The notes: generated from the letters alone by a model not told the origin. Counted from the first letter of the stretch, positions 12,401 through 26,200 are shown. The stretch: DNA of 64,000 bases from Mesostigma viride (GCA_009746045.1 RPFO01000178.1:466369-530368), one strand, 5' to 3'. Made by a program: numbers and translations.

Positions 12401-15400
12401 GCCTGCAACAACATGTGCGCACAGCGTGGTCCAAGTTGGTGGAAGCAAGGAAAGAGCAACGATAAAAGCAGCAAGCTGAGTTGCTTTTGCCACCCTTCTT
12501 CGTACGCAGACGCAGTGGAGGAGGTCTGACAATATTGCCATATTAGCAATCCACTTTGCTATTCGAGACAAGATGCACATCCCCGACTATCAGGAGGTCC
12601 CCAAGTACGCATCCGACAAGGGCACGCATCATCAGGGCCAATAGCCAGCCGTTCCGCACGCTATGGCCAAAACATGTGCACTGGGAAACGCGCGTTGCAC
12701 GCGAGTTGGTTGCTTGCTCGGGCTCCCATTCGGGGGCTGGGCGGCGCCAGCAGGTCACATACGTGGTAGCCGCCAAGCGTGGGCGTCCAACGAGATCGCT
12801 CGCTGGGCATGCCTATCTGCATGCTTGAATTTTTCATACCATACCACCAGGGATGTGGATGTGCTTTTGATCCAGACAAGAAGCCCCCGCACCAGACAAG
12901 GGACGCAGTCTCATGGCTCGATCGCACACCAGGCAGGCAACAAATAAAATAGAAACACGTAACCCAGAGCATGCGACGAAGCATGCCCAATGCACAAGCA
13001 GCCACACGCACATTTGCAGACCTGCGTCAATGTCACGCCATCGTCGGCCCGCTGGTGGGGGGGTCCCTCGCAACGCAAGATCGAGGATACATACACCTGT
13101 GCGGAGCTAGGATGCAGATAATTATAGACAACGGAGATGTGAAGATGGTAGGAGAAGAAGAGAACGAGGCTTGGCTCCGTCCGTGGTCCGCGGTGGGCGT
13201 GGTGGCAATCATTTCGCGGACCCTACCTGGCGTGCCAGCATTAATCCGTACCTGGTGCGCCAGGATGAAGTAGTAGAGCATGCCCAACGCCGCAGCCGCG
13301 CTGCACTGCTCGCCCGGTGCAAACAGGCCCACCTGCGGGCAAGTGTGCGCAGCGCGTTGTGGTGAGGGAGCAAGGGATGGATGGGCAAAGGCGACACTGT
13401 CGGGATGCGTGCATGCGACCTTTTGCGGGGCAATCATGGCGCGGCATGAGCACGGGCTAGATGTGGCGAGGCAGCACGCACCCCACTCAGCCACTGGTGG
13501 ACAACATGTGCATGCCCATGTGGCCGTGCATGTCAAACAGAAGAGATTACCCGATGGAACGCACAACAGGTGTGCCAGGTACGCATGCGAATGCACAGTG
13601 TAGCGATCCACGTCCCAAACAGAGCCTGGCAGATAATGCTGGCGAATGGTGTAACGCCACCTGTTGCTGCGACGCAAGTCACCAGGGAACCTTTTCCTGC
13701 TCTGCCGTCCCCTAGCCTGCCTTGTAGATAAGAATGAAGGCCGCTAGCCTGCCTTGTAGATAAGAATGAAGGCCGCTAGCCTGCCTTGTAGATAAGAATG
13801 AAGGCCGCTAGCCTGCCTTGTAGATAAGAATGAAGGCCGCTAGCCTGCCTTGTAGATAAGAATGAAGGCCGCTAGCCTGCCTTGTAGATAAGAATGAAGG
13901 CCGCTAGCCTGCCTTGTAGATAAGAATGAAGGCCGCTAGCCTGCCTTGTAGATAAGAATGAAGGCCGCTAGCCTGCCTTGTAGAGAAGAATGAAGGCCGC
14001 TAGCCTGCCTTGTAGATAAGAATGAAGGCCGCTAGCCTGCCTTGTAGATAAGAATGAAGGCCGCTAGCCTGCCTTGTAGATAAGAATGAAGGCCGCTAGC
14101 CTGCCTTGTAGATAAGAATGAAGGCCGCTAGCCTGCCTTGTAGATAAGAATGAAGGCCGCTAGCCTGCCTTGTAGATAAGAATGAAGGCCGCTAGCCTGC
14201 CTTGTAGATAAGAATGAAGGCCGCTAGCCTGCCCTGTAGATAAGAATGAAGGCCGCTAGCCTGCCTTGTAGAGAAGAATGAAGGCCGCTAGCCTGCCTTG
14301 TAGATAAGAATGAAGGCCGCTAGCCTGCCTTGTAGATAAGAATGAAGGCCGCTAGCCTGCCTTGTAGATAAGAATGAAGGCCGCTAGCCTGCCCTGTAGA
14401 GAAGAATGAAGGCCGCTAGCCTGCCTTGTAGATAAGAATGAAGGCCGCTAGCCTGCCTTGTAGAGAAGAATGAAGGCCGCTAGCCTGCCCTGTAGAGAAG
14501 AATGAAGGCCGCTAGCCTTCCCTGTAGAGAAGAATGAAGGCCGCTAGCCTGCCCTGTAGAGAAGAATGAAGGCCGCTAGCCTGCCCTGTAGAGAAGAATG
14601 AAGGCCGCTAGCCTGCCCTGTAGAGAAGAATGAAGGCCGCTAGCCTGCCTTGTAGAGAAGAATGAAGGCCGCTAGCCTGCCTTGTAGAGAAGAATGAAGG
14701 CCGCTAGCCTGCCTTGTAGAGAAGAATGAAGGCCGCTAGCCTGCCTTGTAGAGAAGAATGAAGGCCGCTAGCCTGCCCTGTAGAGAAGAATGAAGGCCGC
14801 TAGCCTTCCCTGTAGAGAAGAATGAAGGCCGCTAGCCTTCCCTGTAGAGAAGAATGAAGGCCGCTAGCCTGCCTTGTAGATAAGAATGAAGGCCGCTAGC
14901 CTGCCTTGTAGATAAGAATGAAGGCCGCTAGCCTGCCTTGTAGAGAAGAATGAAGGCCGCTAGCCTGCCTTGTAGATAAGAATGAAGGCCGCTAGCCTGC
15001 CTTGTAGAGAAGAATGAAGGCCGCAGGCAGCGGGGGGGTGGGAGGGGGGGGGGCAGCTACTGTAACTGTAACTAAGCAGATTGTACTTGACCATTTGATG
15101 AAGCAGAGCTACCCCTGTCGCCGCGCCTCACCAGCAGCATCGGGTTGAAGGCGTCGCGGTAGAGGCGTTCCGAGCAGCCGAACATGCGGAACAGCTCGCG
15201 CGCCGTCACTGGTGCCGCCAGGTGGTAGCAGCACGCATGCACGCACACACACACGCACGGTCCAGCGACATGGGAAACGATGGTGTTAAGTAGGGACGAG
15301 CGGTGTAAGGCACCAGCAGGGGTAAGGACGAGCGGTGTAAGGCACCGGCAGGGGTTAGCGACGCCCATTCCTGGTTCTGGACACAATTCGGGCTGCAGAC

Positions 15401-18400
15401 AGGTGGCTTGCTGCAAGCGCCGCTACGAAGCAAGCCCCATTCATTTCGGCAGCCACGCCAGGACACGGTTGCCATGTGTGCCCAGCCAAGCCTTCCAACA
15501 CCGCTGCAACCACACGGGGTTGGACCGGGTTGCATGCTCCTGAAGATGATGACGGTTTTGATGCCAGGGCTACACGCAGATGCATGCGGCGTTCGAGGCC
15601 TGGCTCCTGGGAGCATCGGTGGGTCAGGCATGCGCCGGCAAGCGTCCGTTTGACACGGTGTGCCGTTTGACAGCGCATGCTGCAGCATGCACGGCCAGAA
15701 TTGTGGATTGCAAGACCCGGATACAACGAGTGGTCCTGTGCTGCCAACGCAGGGTGAAAACGGCGCCGTGACGGTGTGGCATTATGTTGCCGCCTACCCT
15801 CGAGTAGAGGGGGCCAAGTACAGCACAGCTGTGTGACTAAGACCGCCAAGAATGATAGAGCGTGGCACGGGCGGCCCAAGGTATGCCACGAAGGTGTGGG
15901 TAAACATGCCAAGTGACCTCATGACTGTCCACCCATGCGGGCCCAGCCAAGCCTTCCAACACCGCTGCCACACGGGGTGGCTCTCGCTCTCACACACATG
16001 TGTCGTACTCACATGTGTCGTACTTTTTCCACGCGCGGTCACTGTTGTCAAAGTCGATGACTGCAGGGACGCAACAACATAGGGGGCAGGGACAAGTGGA
16101 AGCATGTCCGGCAGGCAAGCGTGCACGGTCAGTGCGTTGTTTGTAGACCTGGCTTCCCAGTAGCTGCATGAGGTGCACAGGACATGGCGTGCACAGTACA
16201 TGGCGTGCATAGTACATGACTTGGCAGGCCTCCAGTTATTCCCGTGGCAGGTGCAGCGGGTAGCTCGAACCGGTGCAAGCGGCAAGCAAAGGGGATGAGC
16301 TGGGAGGAGCGACCGAGTGCTTGCCCCCTTGGTTCCAACGCGTGGTGGCACGGCAGCTCCTGGGTCCCGCCACCATTCCTTCCCACGCTGGCCATCGTGA
16401 TCAGGGCATGGCCTTGCCAGACCATGCAGGATGAAAAAGAGCCAGCGGGTGCGATGGAAAACACAGCGAGTGTGACCAGCGTGCCCCCGTGTACTGTACA
16501 CACGCATCATGCACCTGTGCATACTCTACACGCATGTGCAACTCCACACGTGCGCATGAAGGGAAGGTTCGTCTTGGGTTGGGACACGGCAGGCGACGCC
16601 GTCATGCGGCTAACGACATCAACAAGAAGTGTGGCACAGAATACCAGTTGAGGTGCAGCCACCAAGGTAGCAGAAACATGTGATGCCAAACAGAGCACAA
16701 AAAATGATGCCACACGCACCTGATTGCAGCAGGGGCAGCGCGGTCAGGCGGTCTGAGAGGGGCAGCCGCTTGAACTGCGGGCACCGACGCATGCCATTTG
16801 CCAGTCATCCATGCGCCGTGTGTTGTATATCATTTGCCATGTGGCAGTATTCCATGGACAAACATGTCAACGGAGGGCGGCAGGATAGGGAAGGCGAAGA
16901 CCGTGAGGCGGAAATCGACAGCAAGACCAAGGCACGGAGAATACAACGGTGCTCACGAGTAAAACAACGGGGAGCAGAGTTTGGTGGAGGAAAAAGTGGC
17001 GCAAGCTAGGCGCCCGCTCAAGTCGATGTTACTTGGACTTCTGGGGGAGTTTCTCGCCAGGTCATCGCAATGGTGATGTCGAAGAACCAGGTGGTTCGAG
17101 AGGTGGCCTAAAGATGTGGACGGTGGCACCTGGTTGTATGAAGCGCTCCGAGAGTTCCTCCACCATGCGGCGCTGACATCCTGGCCACCATACAGCACTC
17201 GTTTCACAGAACTGGATATGTGGGGCCAGGAGCACACGTAATGTTCACATGGGAGCAGTCCAGGGCTGTGCGCTGCTATGCTCATTTGTAGCAATTGTGG
17301 AGAGACATAGCCCAAGCCTTGGCGATCCTGACACAAGCCGCAATACAGACGAGCTTCCACCATGGCCACAACCGCAACAGGAAGCTGAGGCTCCCAGAGT
17401 GGATGGCAGAAGTGTTTCTGGGTCCTCTTGAACCTAGGCAAGTTCCTACATGATAGGCCTGCAGCAAACAGGCCTGCAACATGCACCACATTGCGAGTGC
17501 AACTAGGCGCACCCCGATTGGTTCCTGTGTGCGCGCGCAATCCAAGCGCCCGCTCCAGCCACGTCTGCACCCCTACCTCCCTGTGCATCTCCCCCTCACA
17601 ACGCAAGGCATGTGCACAAGCGCAGGGACCTACCTGGGTCCACGCCAACGTCCCAAACGGCGACGGCAAGCGCGGCAGGTCTTGGAAGATGGGGGACTCC
17701 ACCTGCACTTGCACCCACATAAAGGGAGCGGAGCATGTTCTAGTAAGGGCACGGAAACAAGGAGTTGGCCCAGACAATACTCCTTGTTCAGACGGATATT
17801 TTTTTGCGCTGCTTTGTGCGGGTAAAATGGCGAGCAGCTTTGTTAAGCCCAGCATCCTCAAAACATGCATCCGGCATGGCGGCAGTTATGGCGCTGAGCA
17901 CTCGGGAGGAGGCGCGATGGAAAGACAGAGCCAGCAAACAAGCTGCTGTTGGCATGACGCTCACGTAACGAGAAGTTGGACATGCAACTAATGCACGAGG
18001 AAACAAACTATGAATGCTGAAGTACCTCCAGCCACGAGTCTTCCAAGGGCCAGCAGCCGCCCAGCCACGGAGAATTTACGCTGGCAACTGTTACCCCCGG
18101 ACGGCCCTAAAAGCGCCTCAAAACGGGAGTATAAACTCAGCACTGGCCATGCTCGTCACTGGACACATGAACTAACAACACGCATAGCCCACCTACTAGG
18201 CCTACATGCACCCATTCGTGCAGCAAATCACGCAGGACCCCACCCATTCGTGCAGCAAATCACGCACGACCCCACCCATTCGTGCAGCAAATCACGCAGG
18301 ACCCCACCCATTCGTGCAGCAAATCACGCAGGACCCCACCCATTCGTGCAGCAAATCACGCACGACCCCACCCATTCGTGCAGCAAATCACGCACGACCC

Positions 18401-21400
18401 CACCCATTCGTGCAGCAAATCACGCACGACCCCACCCATTCGTGCAGCAAATCACGCAGGACCCCACCCATTCGTGCAGCAAATCACGCAGGACCCCACC
18501 CATTCGTGCAGCAAATCACGCAGGACCCCACCCATTCGTGCAGCAAATCACGCACGACCCCACCCATTCGTGCAGCAAATCACGCACGACCCCACCCATT
18601 CGTGCAGCAAATCACGCAGGACCCCACCCATTCGTGCAGCAAATCACGCAGGACCCCACCCATTCGTGCAGCAAATCACGCACGACCCCACCCATTGGTG
18701 CAGCAAATCACGCACGACCCCAGTAATTGCGCGACGCCAAAGGACACCAGTTGAGATGGGCACGCAGGCACCAAAAACCCTCCTCCGACCCACCCTGGGC
18801 CAGCTGCTTCCCTGTCCCTTTGCTCTGCATTGCAAGGCAACCGTCGCACCGTCCGCATGGCCACGTCCGATGATGGTGGCCACGTGCTGGCGTCCACAAG
18901 GCCCCCCATCCTCCGATCTTCCACTCCTCCCATCCTCATCCTCCTGTCCCCCTTCAGTCCGGATCCAACCATTCCTTGCGCACGCTCTACTACCCTCTGA
19001 TGACTTGCCCAACCCTCAATCCTCCACCCAGCCATCACCCTCCCTGGCAGGTCCTCCGTCCTGCTCCACCCACCAACCCCCTTGTGCTTGAATAACTAGA
19101 CCCACCCACCCACAACCACTCCCCTAATCAGAGCCGCCCACCCACCTCCAGCCCCGCGGGTGAGTACTGGGTGGAGCGCGTCCAATCGGTGAAGGGGCGG
19201 ATGCCCAGCTCATCCACCAAGGAGAAGATGTTGGCATAAGGGTACCAGAAGCCTGGCCACACACAGACACACACAGAGGTGAAACCAGAGCCGTGAAGGT
19301 GCGTGGCCCTTCTGAAAGGACCTCTTTGCGGAGTAGCACATTACAGAATGTAGAGCGCCGATACAGTGAGCAGGCACCAGTATAGTACACGGTACAGCAT
19401 ACAGACCGAGATCGAATGCACATGCATGCTAATGTGGGTGCACTGTCCACACCTTGCCACCATGAGCTGGTAGGTACAGCCAGACCCTGTCAGGGTGGGC
19501 AAGCACCTGTGCGCTGAGTGCACGAGGTAATCCTGCCACCCAAGGCCAAACAAGCGCGAAGGGGTGTTGAGAACAGAACAGAGTCTGGATATCCACAAAA
19601 CTTTTTCCCCTATAGCCTAGGGGGCCGTGCGTTTGCATCAAAAGGGAGAATGGGACAGGAGAGGGAAGAGGCACTAGACAGGGGATACGACTCAGACCAA
19701 GTGGGTTCTGGATGTCTCCTGCCCCCAGCCAGGTGTGCAGGTGGGTGGGTGTATGGGGGTGGGGTCCATCCAGGGGGCAGGGGACCATCTCATCGATTGG
19801 GGGTCCCTCGAGCGATGGCCATTTAGACAGAGGGCAAACAGGGCAGCACACGTGGGAGCCGAGCCGTATGAGGGGAGCACTCTTCACCTCTCATGCCCAC
19901 ATCGCACACACTCATCTTCCATCATGCCCACATCGCACACACTCATCTTCCATAATGCCCAGTAACAGTTTGCCAACACAGGTGCAAGCGGTGTTGTTAA
20001 GCAGGCCACTTATCCTTCTGGTGAAGAAGCTGTGTCTGTTCTTAGCATGGTCAAGATTAGATTCGTTGTTTTCCCTCGTTCTCGGCTTCGCCATCCTAGC
20101 ACACTTCTGTCCTCCATCTCCATCATGTCTCCATGTCGGCCTGCTCGCTTGCGCTGGCACCTGCACCCCTGCACCCCTGCACGATCGTAGGGGTTTTTAC
20201 CCCTACAGGTGGCTGCTGTAGCTGCTCTGGCTGCTGTGCCGGTTGTGGCTGTTCTAACCTGTCCAGCATGCAAGCAAGCAAGGCAGCGCAACACGTGCCC
20301 CATGCACCAAGTGCACGAGCGCGTATGGCACCAAGGAAACCGCACTGTGGATGCCAAAACTCCCCCCTTATCTCCTCATGGGAGGGTGATCCACCCCGCC
20401 CCGGCACCGCTATAGCAATCAGCACCACATGCCCCGCATGCGTACACAGGGCGCACGCCCAGCTTGCGCACCGTGGATGCCGACCTCCACCGACTGGCCC
20501 TTGTCGGTCTTCCACCCGGCAACGAGGCCCCCTGGCTGCTTGCCCGCCTCCAGGATGTCCACCGCGTAGCCCTGCAGGGCGGGGGGCAACACCGCTCAAC
20601 AGGAGGCGGGTAGAAACATGGTCGATGGGCGCGGACACAAAGGGGCCAACCCGCATGTTGCAGACGAGCCGCTTCACCTGGGTGGATATCCCCCTCAAGT
20701 GGTTGCAGGGGCAAAAGGGTGCTCTCCTCCCATATGGCCCCTGCTCCCTCACAGTATTGCCCTAAAGACAGGGCTAGGGAAAATCTCTCCATGGGAGTCT
20801 GCACCGTCCGCAAAAAGCAAATGGTGCTGTTTGTGGCAGCGGGGGGGATGCAAGGCGACGCGGGTGGGTTATGCACAGTCTTGAGGCATGAGATGGTAGT
20901 TTATATTCTGTGACAAGAAACAGTACAGGTGCGGTAGACAGGCTGCCGTATCTGGTGTTAATTATCTTTAGAAAAATGCAACATGCTAATTACAGCCACA
21001 TCCGCGCAGGTAAGAGATCAGGAATGCACTAGAACGAGCAGCAGCCTGCCCATCACTACAACACGCTTCCGCGGACACCTTTTTCAGCGGGGAAAGTGCC
21101 CCCGGGCTTCCGGGGCAAAGTCAGCAAGCGCTGCGGAACTAGATACTAAAATTTCGTTTTTGGTTCGTACCGTAGGACCAATCATTTTGCACTGAGATCA
21201 AACTGTGATCTGGGCACTGAACACGGAAATTTCAGCGGAACGCACGAAACACCAACGCAACTACAGAAAATTTTCAGTGACGAAACTGTAGTACCGTGTA
21301 CCCAAGCAAAATGTAGTAGGACTTCGCTAAATTCACGTTCGGAATTTTTCCCCGCAAGATTCCCCCGCAAGATTCCCCCCGCTAGGTTCAGGCTCCAGTC

Positions 21401-22113
21401 GATGCTCGCCAAATGGCGCAAAAAAAGAAACATATTTTAAAATCAACGGTGCGAATCCTCGTTACCGCTCGGGTAACATTCTCACTCATTTCGCGTCTCC
21501 TAAGAACCGTATTGTAGTGGGAATGCACTAGAACAAGCAGCAGCCAGCCCATCGCCTACTGAAAGCAAACCCCCTTCTAGGACACCAGGCATCCACGTAC
21601 ACGCATGCGTGCGGGCGCAGACGCTTGCGTAGGCCACATGCCCAACCATGCGCGGACCCAGCTGCCCGCCTGCCTCCCCCCTCGTCCACCAGTCACTCGA
21701 TACTACGGGAACAGCACCAAGCAAGTGCTGCAGGCCAAGCAGCGTCCACAGGACCAACCCCCAGACCGCTATCACAAATGTTTTACCGTCAAACCTGAAG
21801 GCGTACGCTGCTGGCAATGCCGTTTTAGGGTAAGCGTGTATAGACGCCCCGAACAGTGTGGGCAGGGTTAACAAAGCCTCACGTTTGAAGGCTTATGGGG
21901 TGATGCCAGAAGGTCCCCAGCCGGGCAGGGAAGGTCCAGGATTATTAAACGGGTCCTTGCGGCAAACGGTTTACTCTAAGGAAAGGTGGCCTAAGTACCA
22001 CTGAGGTGGCAAGCACTGACCTTGGCAGATAAGGTTGCTGATGCACGTCAGTCGCTCACCTGCTTCGTTAGGTGGTATGCCGCACCGAGCCCGGCCCACC
22101 CGCCACCAACAAC
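6428..22113 (-). CDS. Carotenoid-desaturase-like FAD-dependent oxidoreductase (14 exons found, 5' end missing)
   Basis: Exons in transcript order: 22060-22113, 20472-20571, 19146-19252, 17634-17702, 16720-16774, 16013-16060, 15132-15208, 13252-13332, 12164-12402, 10955-11045, 9636-9764, 9183-9336, 7490-7584, 6428-6604. All have GT-AG ends and compatible phases and join to about 491 residues. The first visible exon encodes the dinucleotide-binding motif VVGGGWAGLGAAYHLTKQ. LVAGWKTDKGQSVEVGIHGF, GLFAPGEQCSAAAALGMLYY, WCRGTVGAQIFAPW, MSGDWIMNTHGSWSQ and EKAYVTGLEAANRVV follow. These fit flavin amine-oxidase family proteins related to phytoene and zeta-carotene desaturases, usually plastid enzymes. 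The substrate is not known from sequence. The start codon and any transit peptide lie upstream of 22113 and were not found. The donor of the 12164-12402 exon has an alternative a few bases away (GGGGTGGTGCGT). It is probably functional: no stop or frameshift in any exon. Confidence 0.9.
6955..7135 (-). mobile_element. Old LINE 3'-domain fragment inside an intron
   Basis: The plus sequence around 7065-7140 (AGCTGGGCGGGCTTGGTGCC and GTGGGTCAGGTGCCCAG) closely resembles the LINE fragment at 29705-29780. In minus-strand translation, GTKPAQLGR and HPWAFCNRFG echo GTKPAQPGR and HPWTFRDRPG of the copy at the left end. It lies in the last intron of the oxidoreductase. Divergence marks it as older than the two copies near 29-30 kb. 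Confidence 0.6.
11992..12127. repeat. 38-bp tandem repeat, about 3.5 copies
   Basis: The unit is roughly ATGGGAGGGCACAGGCTGCG followed by GTGCCCTCCACGGCATAG. It lies in the oxidoreductase intron just downstream (on the minus strand) of the 12164-12402 exon. It is too short an array to suggest a role. Confidence 0.85.
13712..15025. repeat. 32-bp minisatellite, about 41 copies
   Basis: The unit starts CTAGCCTGCCTTGTAGATAA and continues GAATGAAGGCCG. Copies are nearly identical. The main variants are GATAAG or GAGAAG, and CCTTG, CCCTG or TTCCCTG, and GAGAAG variants cluster in the right half, as expected from unequal exchange. There are no unique spacers. The array fills most of the intron between the oxidoreductase exons at 15132-15208 and 13252-13332, and is followed by a short run of Gs (15031-15052). 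Confidence 0.97.
18211..18722. repeat. 32-bp minisatellite, 16 copies
   Basis: The unit starts CCCATTCGTGCAGCAAATCA and continues CGCAGGACCCCA. Two variants, GCAGGAC and GCACGAC, alternate irregularly along the array, and the last copy has CCCATTGG. It lies in the intron between oxidoreductase exons 19146-19252 and 17634-17702. The period equals that of the 13.7-kb array but the sequence is unrelated. Confidence 0.96.
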
Positions 22114-23225
22114 CTGCGCGCCAATTCGCGGACGTGCGATGGCAGAGTCAGAACACTACAAGGTTATGAATGCTTGGAAGATAATGGGCCTGCAGGAAGC
22201 CCTGAGTTGTGCCCCCGGTGTCGCTCTGCAGGCCTGCACAGCGCACTTATCGACTTGCGGCTGAAGGCCCAGTGTAGGAGGCCTCAAGAATGAAGACAGC
22301 CGACATTAATACGCTGAAGGGGAAAAAAAATTATGTGTATCTTAGGAATCTCGGGAAACCTGCCAAGTAACGTTGGTGATTGAAACTGTTAGGGCCCAGC
22401 CATCGGCTCCATGACATTCATTACGAAAACCCGATACCGCGTAATGCGTTGCAGATTTTGGAAGTTTTACCCAGATCTAACTTGGATATCCCTTCTCCAT
22501 TTTGCTATTCTTGCGAACAAACAGCGGTAAGAACGTACTAACGTACCACCACCCTCTTCTTTGACGAGTCGTCCGAAGCGAGGCATCGGGTAGTCTGTCT
22601 GCAGGGCGTTATTGGCCGACAGGCTGAATTGGCTCGCTTACCATAACCGAACACATTTTCATATTTTTTCAAGCAAATTGGCAGCGGACTATGCAGCGAA
22701 AGAGGCCCCATATTGGTGGCCTGCAGGTCGACGAGCGCCTAGACATGCGCACCCCCAAAAGCAGGAATTCATAGCCGAGCCCAGCATGGTGTCCTACTCG
22801 CAACACGTGTAAGCGTGGGAATCGTCTGTAACAGAATGCAAGCCGGACAGCCCGGACTACACGTACGGGATCTGGTTTGCGAAAGTATCTCGACCAGGTG
22901 TGCATAATTATCTTTGCCACAGCGCGCCAAAATTTGGCGCGGACAGCTCACCCTGCAGCGTGGATTTCAGAGGTACCAAGGGCGCTTGAAGTCGCCGAAT
23001 GAGTGGTCTCAGATGCAAGAAGAATTGCGCGGTGCCACGTTTCTGTGCACGCCTGTTCGGGTGCTGTGACTTCGCGAGTTGTCAGTTGTCACGTTTCGGA
23101 TAAATTGGTGTGATGCCTGGGTCGGGACGACGGGGACTCGGGGAGAGGTGGGCAGAGCTCCATGAAGCCACTACAATTACGTCCCCCCCCGCATTTAATT
23201 GGATAGACTGGCTGTTAACGCAGCC
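22114..23225. promoter_or_regulatory. Divergent intergenic region between oxidoreductase and DGAT2
   Basis: The oxidoreductase is read leftward and DGAT2 rightward, so this 1.1 kb must hold the missing first exon(s) of the former and both promoters, if they do not lie further out. Short open frames such as 22769-22951 (minus) are possible first-exon candidates, but none has a convincing splice link or transit peptide. No core promoter element is clear. Confidence 0.4.
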
Positions 23226-26200
23226 ATGACGGCCGAAATTAAGACCGTTTGCGAAGGGGGGATCGTTGTACACGAACCAGTGTCCCGACTTCCTAGAGTT
23301 TACCACGACTTCGCGTTGCTCCTATTCTGCATCTTCCCCTTCTCTGTGTATCCCATCCTGGGGGTCCTGGGCTCAATTTACTGCGCGCGCGTGTACGGGG
23401 AGGTCTTCGTATTCTGGGCGACTATTGCCTCGGTTGCGTCGTTGTCATGCCCGGTGATTTTCACGCCGTCCTTCCGCCGGGTTTTGCAGCCGTTGTACAG
23501 GTATGCGAGCAAAGCAAAGCTTCGCTGTGAAAACGCGGAATTCAACTTCCGTAGTCGCTTAGTTTGAGCGCAATTGACCGACCTTTGCTTTCCTGGCACG
23601 AATCGCTGCATATGTGTGTCATCGGAAAATTGTACATCTCAGGCTTGCGTGCGCCTTGATGCGTGCCAGTCGTCGTTTATATTTATGGCCAACCTACTTG
23701 ACCTTTAAGGCTTTGAAATTTACGATTCGCTTGCAATTTTTAAAAGACAGCTCCGTGCCAAACGTGTTGCAGTGTCTTCCACTCGAAAATGTTTTTTTCT
23801 TGATCTCTTGTTGACATCTGCTTTGACCAGCCTCTCCTTACTCGAGCGTGGTCCCCTGGCTCAAGTCATGGCAGATAACCTTGACATACGAATGCTGTGG
23901 AGAAAAACTTATATATTATTCCTTTAATTCTCCTGTTTGAGTCGTTTGCAGTTTATCTAACGGTTGCCTACATTGACCAACCTGCTCACGGTTGTGATAG
24001 TCATTCAAAACTGCTGCTAGCATAACAGTAAAGGGCATGGCCTCTGAATGGTTGTAAGGTTGTTTGGGCTCCTTTAGTTCAAAAGAGTTTATGGTGAGAG
24101 TGGGTGCTGCTGTCTGTGTTCACCAGGTGGTCTACACTCCCCGATTGCGGAGTGGACCGCATGCCCCGTGCACCAAGGAAGGCCAGCAGTCGGCACTCGT
24201 AGGGCACTCATTGCGTGCTCATAGGGTGCCGCGGCGTTGGCCTGTTAGCGATGTACAGCTCGTTTTGCCTTTGACGAATCTCGCATGTTCCTTGTACCAT
24301 GACTCGTGCATGCCTACCATCTATGCTTGCCCCTTCGCTCGCCTGCGTGCTGCTGTCCACGCCTGGTGCATGGATGCCCGTAGTCCCTTGCCTCTAGCTT
24401 CGTTGCTCACTTGTTCCCCCCCACCTCGCCAGCTGTGCCCTCCAGTGTGGGATTGCCAGCTGCCTGTTTGCGCTTGCATTCCTGCGTGTGCTTGCACATC
24501 TGCATGCCCTGCATGGTGTTGACGGTCCCTGCCGCTTGTCTTTTCATTACCACTTGCCCTCACATCCTTTGCTTCTCCCCTTGCGCTTATGTCCCTGCGT
24601 CCCTGGCTCACTGCCCCGTTACCCTCCCCGCCCTTCCGTGGCATTCCCTTAACCCCTCCAACCCCCTTTTGCATGCCAGCTCGTTTGTCTTCTACCAGAA
24701 GCGCACGCGCTACGTGGTGCCAAACAAGCCCTTCCCCCCCGGCCGCACGTACATCTTCTGCGCACACCCGCACGGGCGCATGTTCTACTCCTTCTCCATG
24801 TTCCTGGTAGGGGGGCGCGCGCATCTGCATCCACCCATCTACAATCAAATAGCACGTGCTTTATACTCTCTCCATGTTCCCGGTGTGCAGATAGTCTGTT
24901 CCATTCACTTGGGCGAGTAGAACTGGTTTCTTCCTCTTAACAGAAAGCAGTCATTGCTGTTGGTAGGGTGCTCGCATCACAATGCGCGGTGATCCGCAGG
25001 TGCGATTCCACGGCTTACCCTGTGTGCCTCCCTTATTGGAGCCTTCCCCATGGGCCATGAGGGGACAGCCATACTGCCCACCCACCCCTATCACAGGGGG
25101 CATGTGTCATGAGTGGCCAAGCCTCCTCTCCCTTGCCCACGCGCTGGGCTCTAATGCGATCTGTGTGTTGGTGCGCACACCCTGGTGCGGCGGTGCCAGG
25201 TGGGATGAGGGATGCTCGTGCCGATGGTGCAGTTGTTTTGCAAAGGATACAAGTGTCGCACCTGCAGCATGCGCAGATGGAGGGGTCGCTATCGCAAAGC
25301 CTAGCGCCTGGCGCATTGCAAACCTGCTTGCGCTACTCCATGACGGTTACTACTAAGTATCGCAAGTTCAGCTAACACTGCACCATGACTGCGAATACTG
25401 TCATCATCACCATTGCTGCTGCTGCCTGTACTGCTGTCAGTATGCTGTTGCAGCAACAAGCTCCGTGTCGTGACGCAGGGCGTATCCTGCGCTCCTTCAC
25501 ACGCCACCACGGCTGCTGTAATGGATGCTGTCATCGCTGTTTCTACCACCACATGTTGCCGCAGGAGATTCCCAAGCTACTACTAACACCACCACTCCTG
25601 CTAATGCTAACACCCCTGCTGCTGGTCGCCCCAGGAGATGTCGTCTGTGTGGCTGCGCGGCATCGTCCCCGGCTACATCTTTGGCGCGGTCAACAAGACT
25701 CTCTTCATGCTGCCCTTTCTGCGCAACTGGTTTGACCTGCTGGGCCTGATATCCGCCAGCAAGCCAGACCTGATGCGCAAGCTGAAGCAAGGGGGAAATG
25801 TGCGTGGACCAGCGCACGCATAGCAGGGCACGGCTTTGGGGTGCAGCAGGGTAGAGCTGCTAGTATGGCAGCTAGGCACCGCTGCTAGTATAGTCGCATA
25901 TGTACTTGCTGGGTGGGATCGTTGGCATCACGGTTGCCTGCGACGGCTTTGCAAAGTATACTCCTAAGGGGAGCTGTCTTGCGATGACGTGGTAGTGCAG
26001 TTGCTGGTGTGGTTGCAAGTAGAGTTGCTCGTGGGGTCGCTACTGTGCATGCTGCTGGGGTTGCTCACATGGTCACCTCCCTGCTGGCGGCAACTTCCCC
26101 TTGCCAACCAGCGCAGCTAGTCCATGGCGCACATCGATTCTGCACAAAATTTGACACGCAAGTGGGCAGTGGACGAGGGTAGCCGAGTGCTGTGACGTTT

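Noticed and set aside
13712-15025. CRISPR array
   Set aside because: Direct repeats without unique spacers, in a eukaryotic intron. It is a minisatellite.
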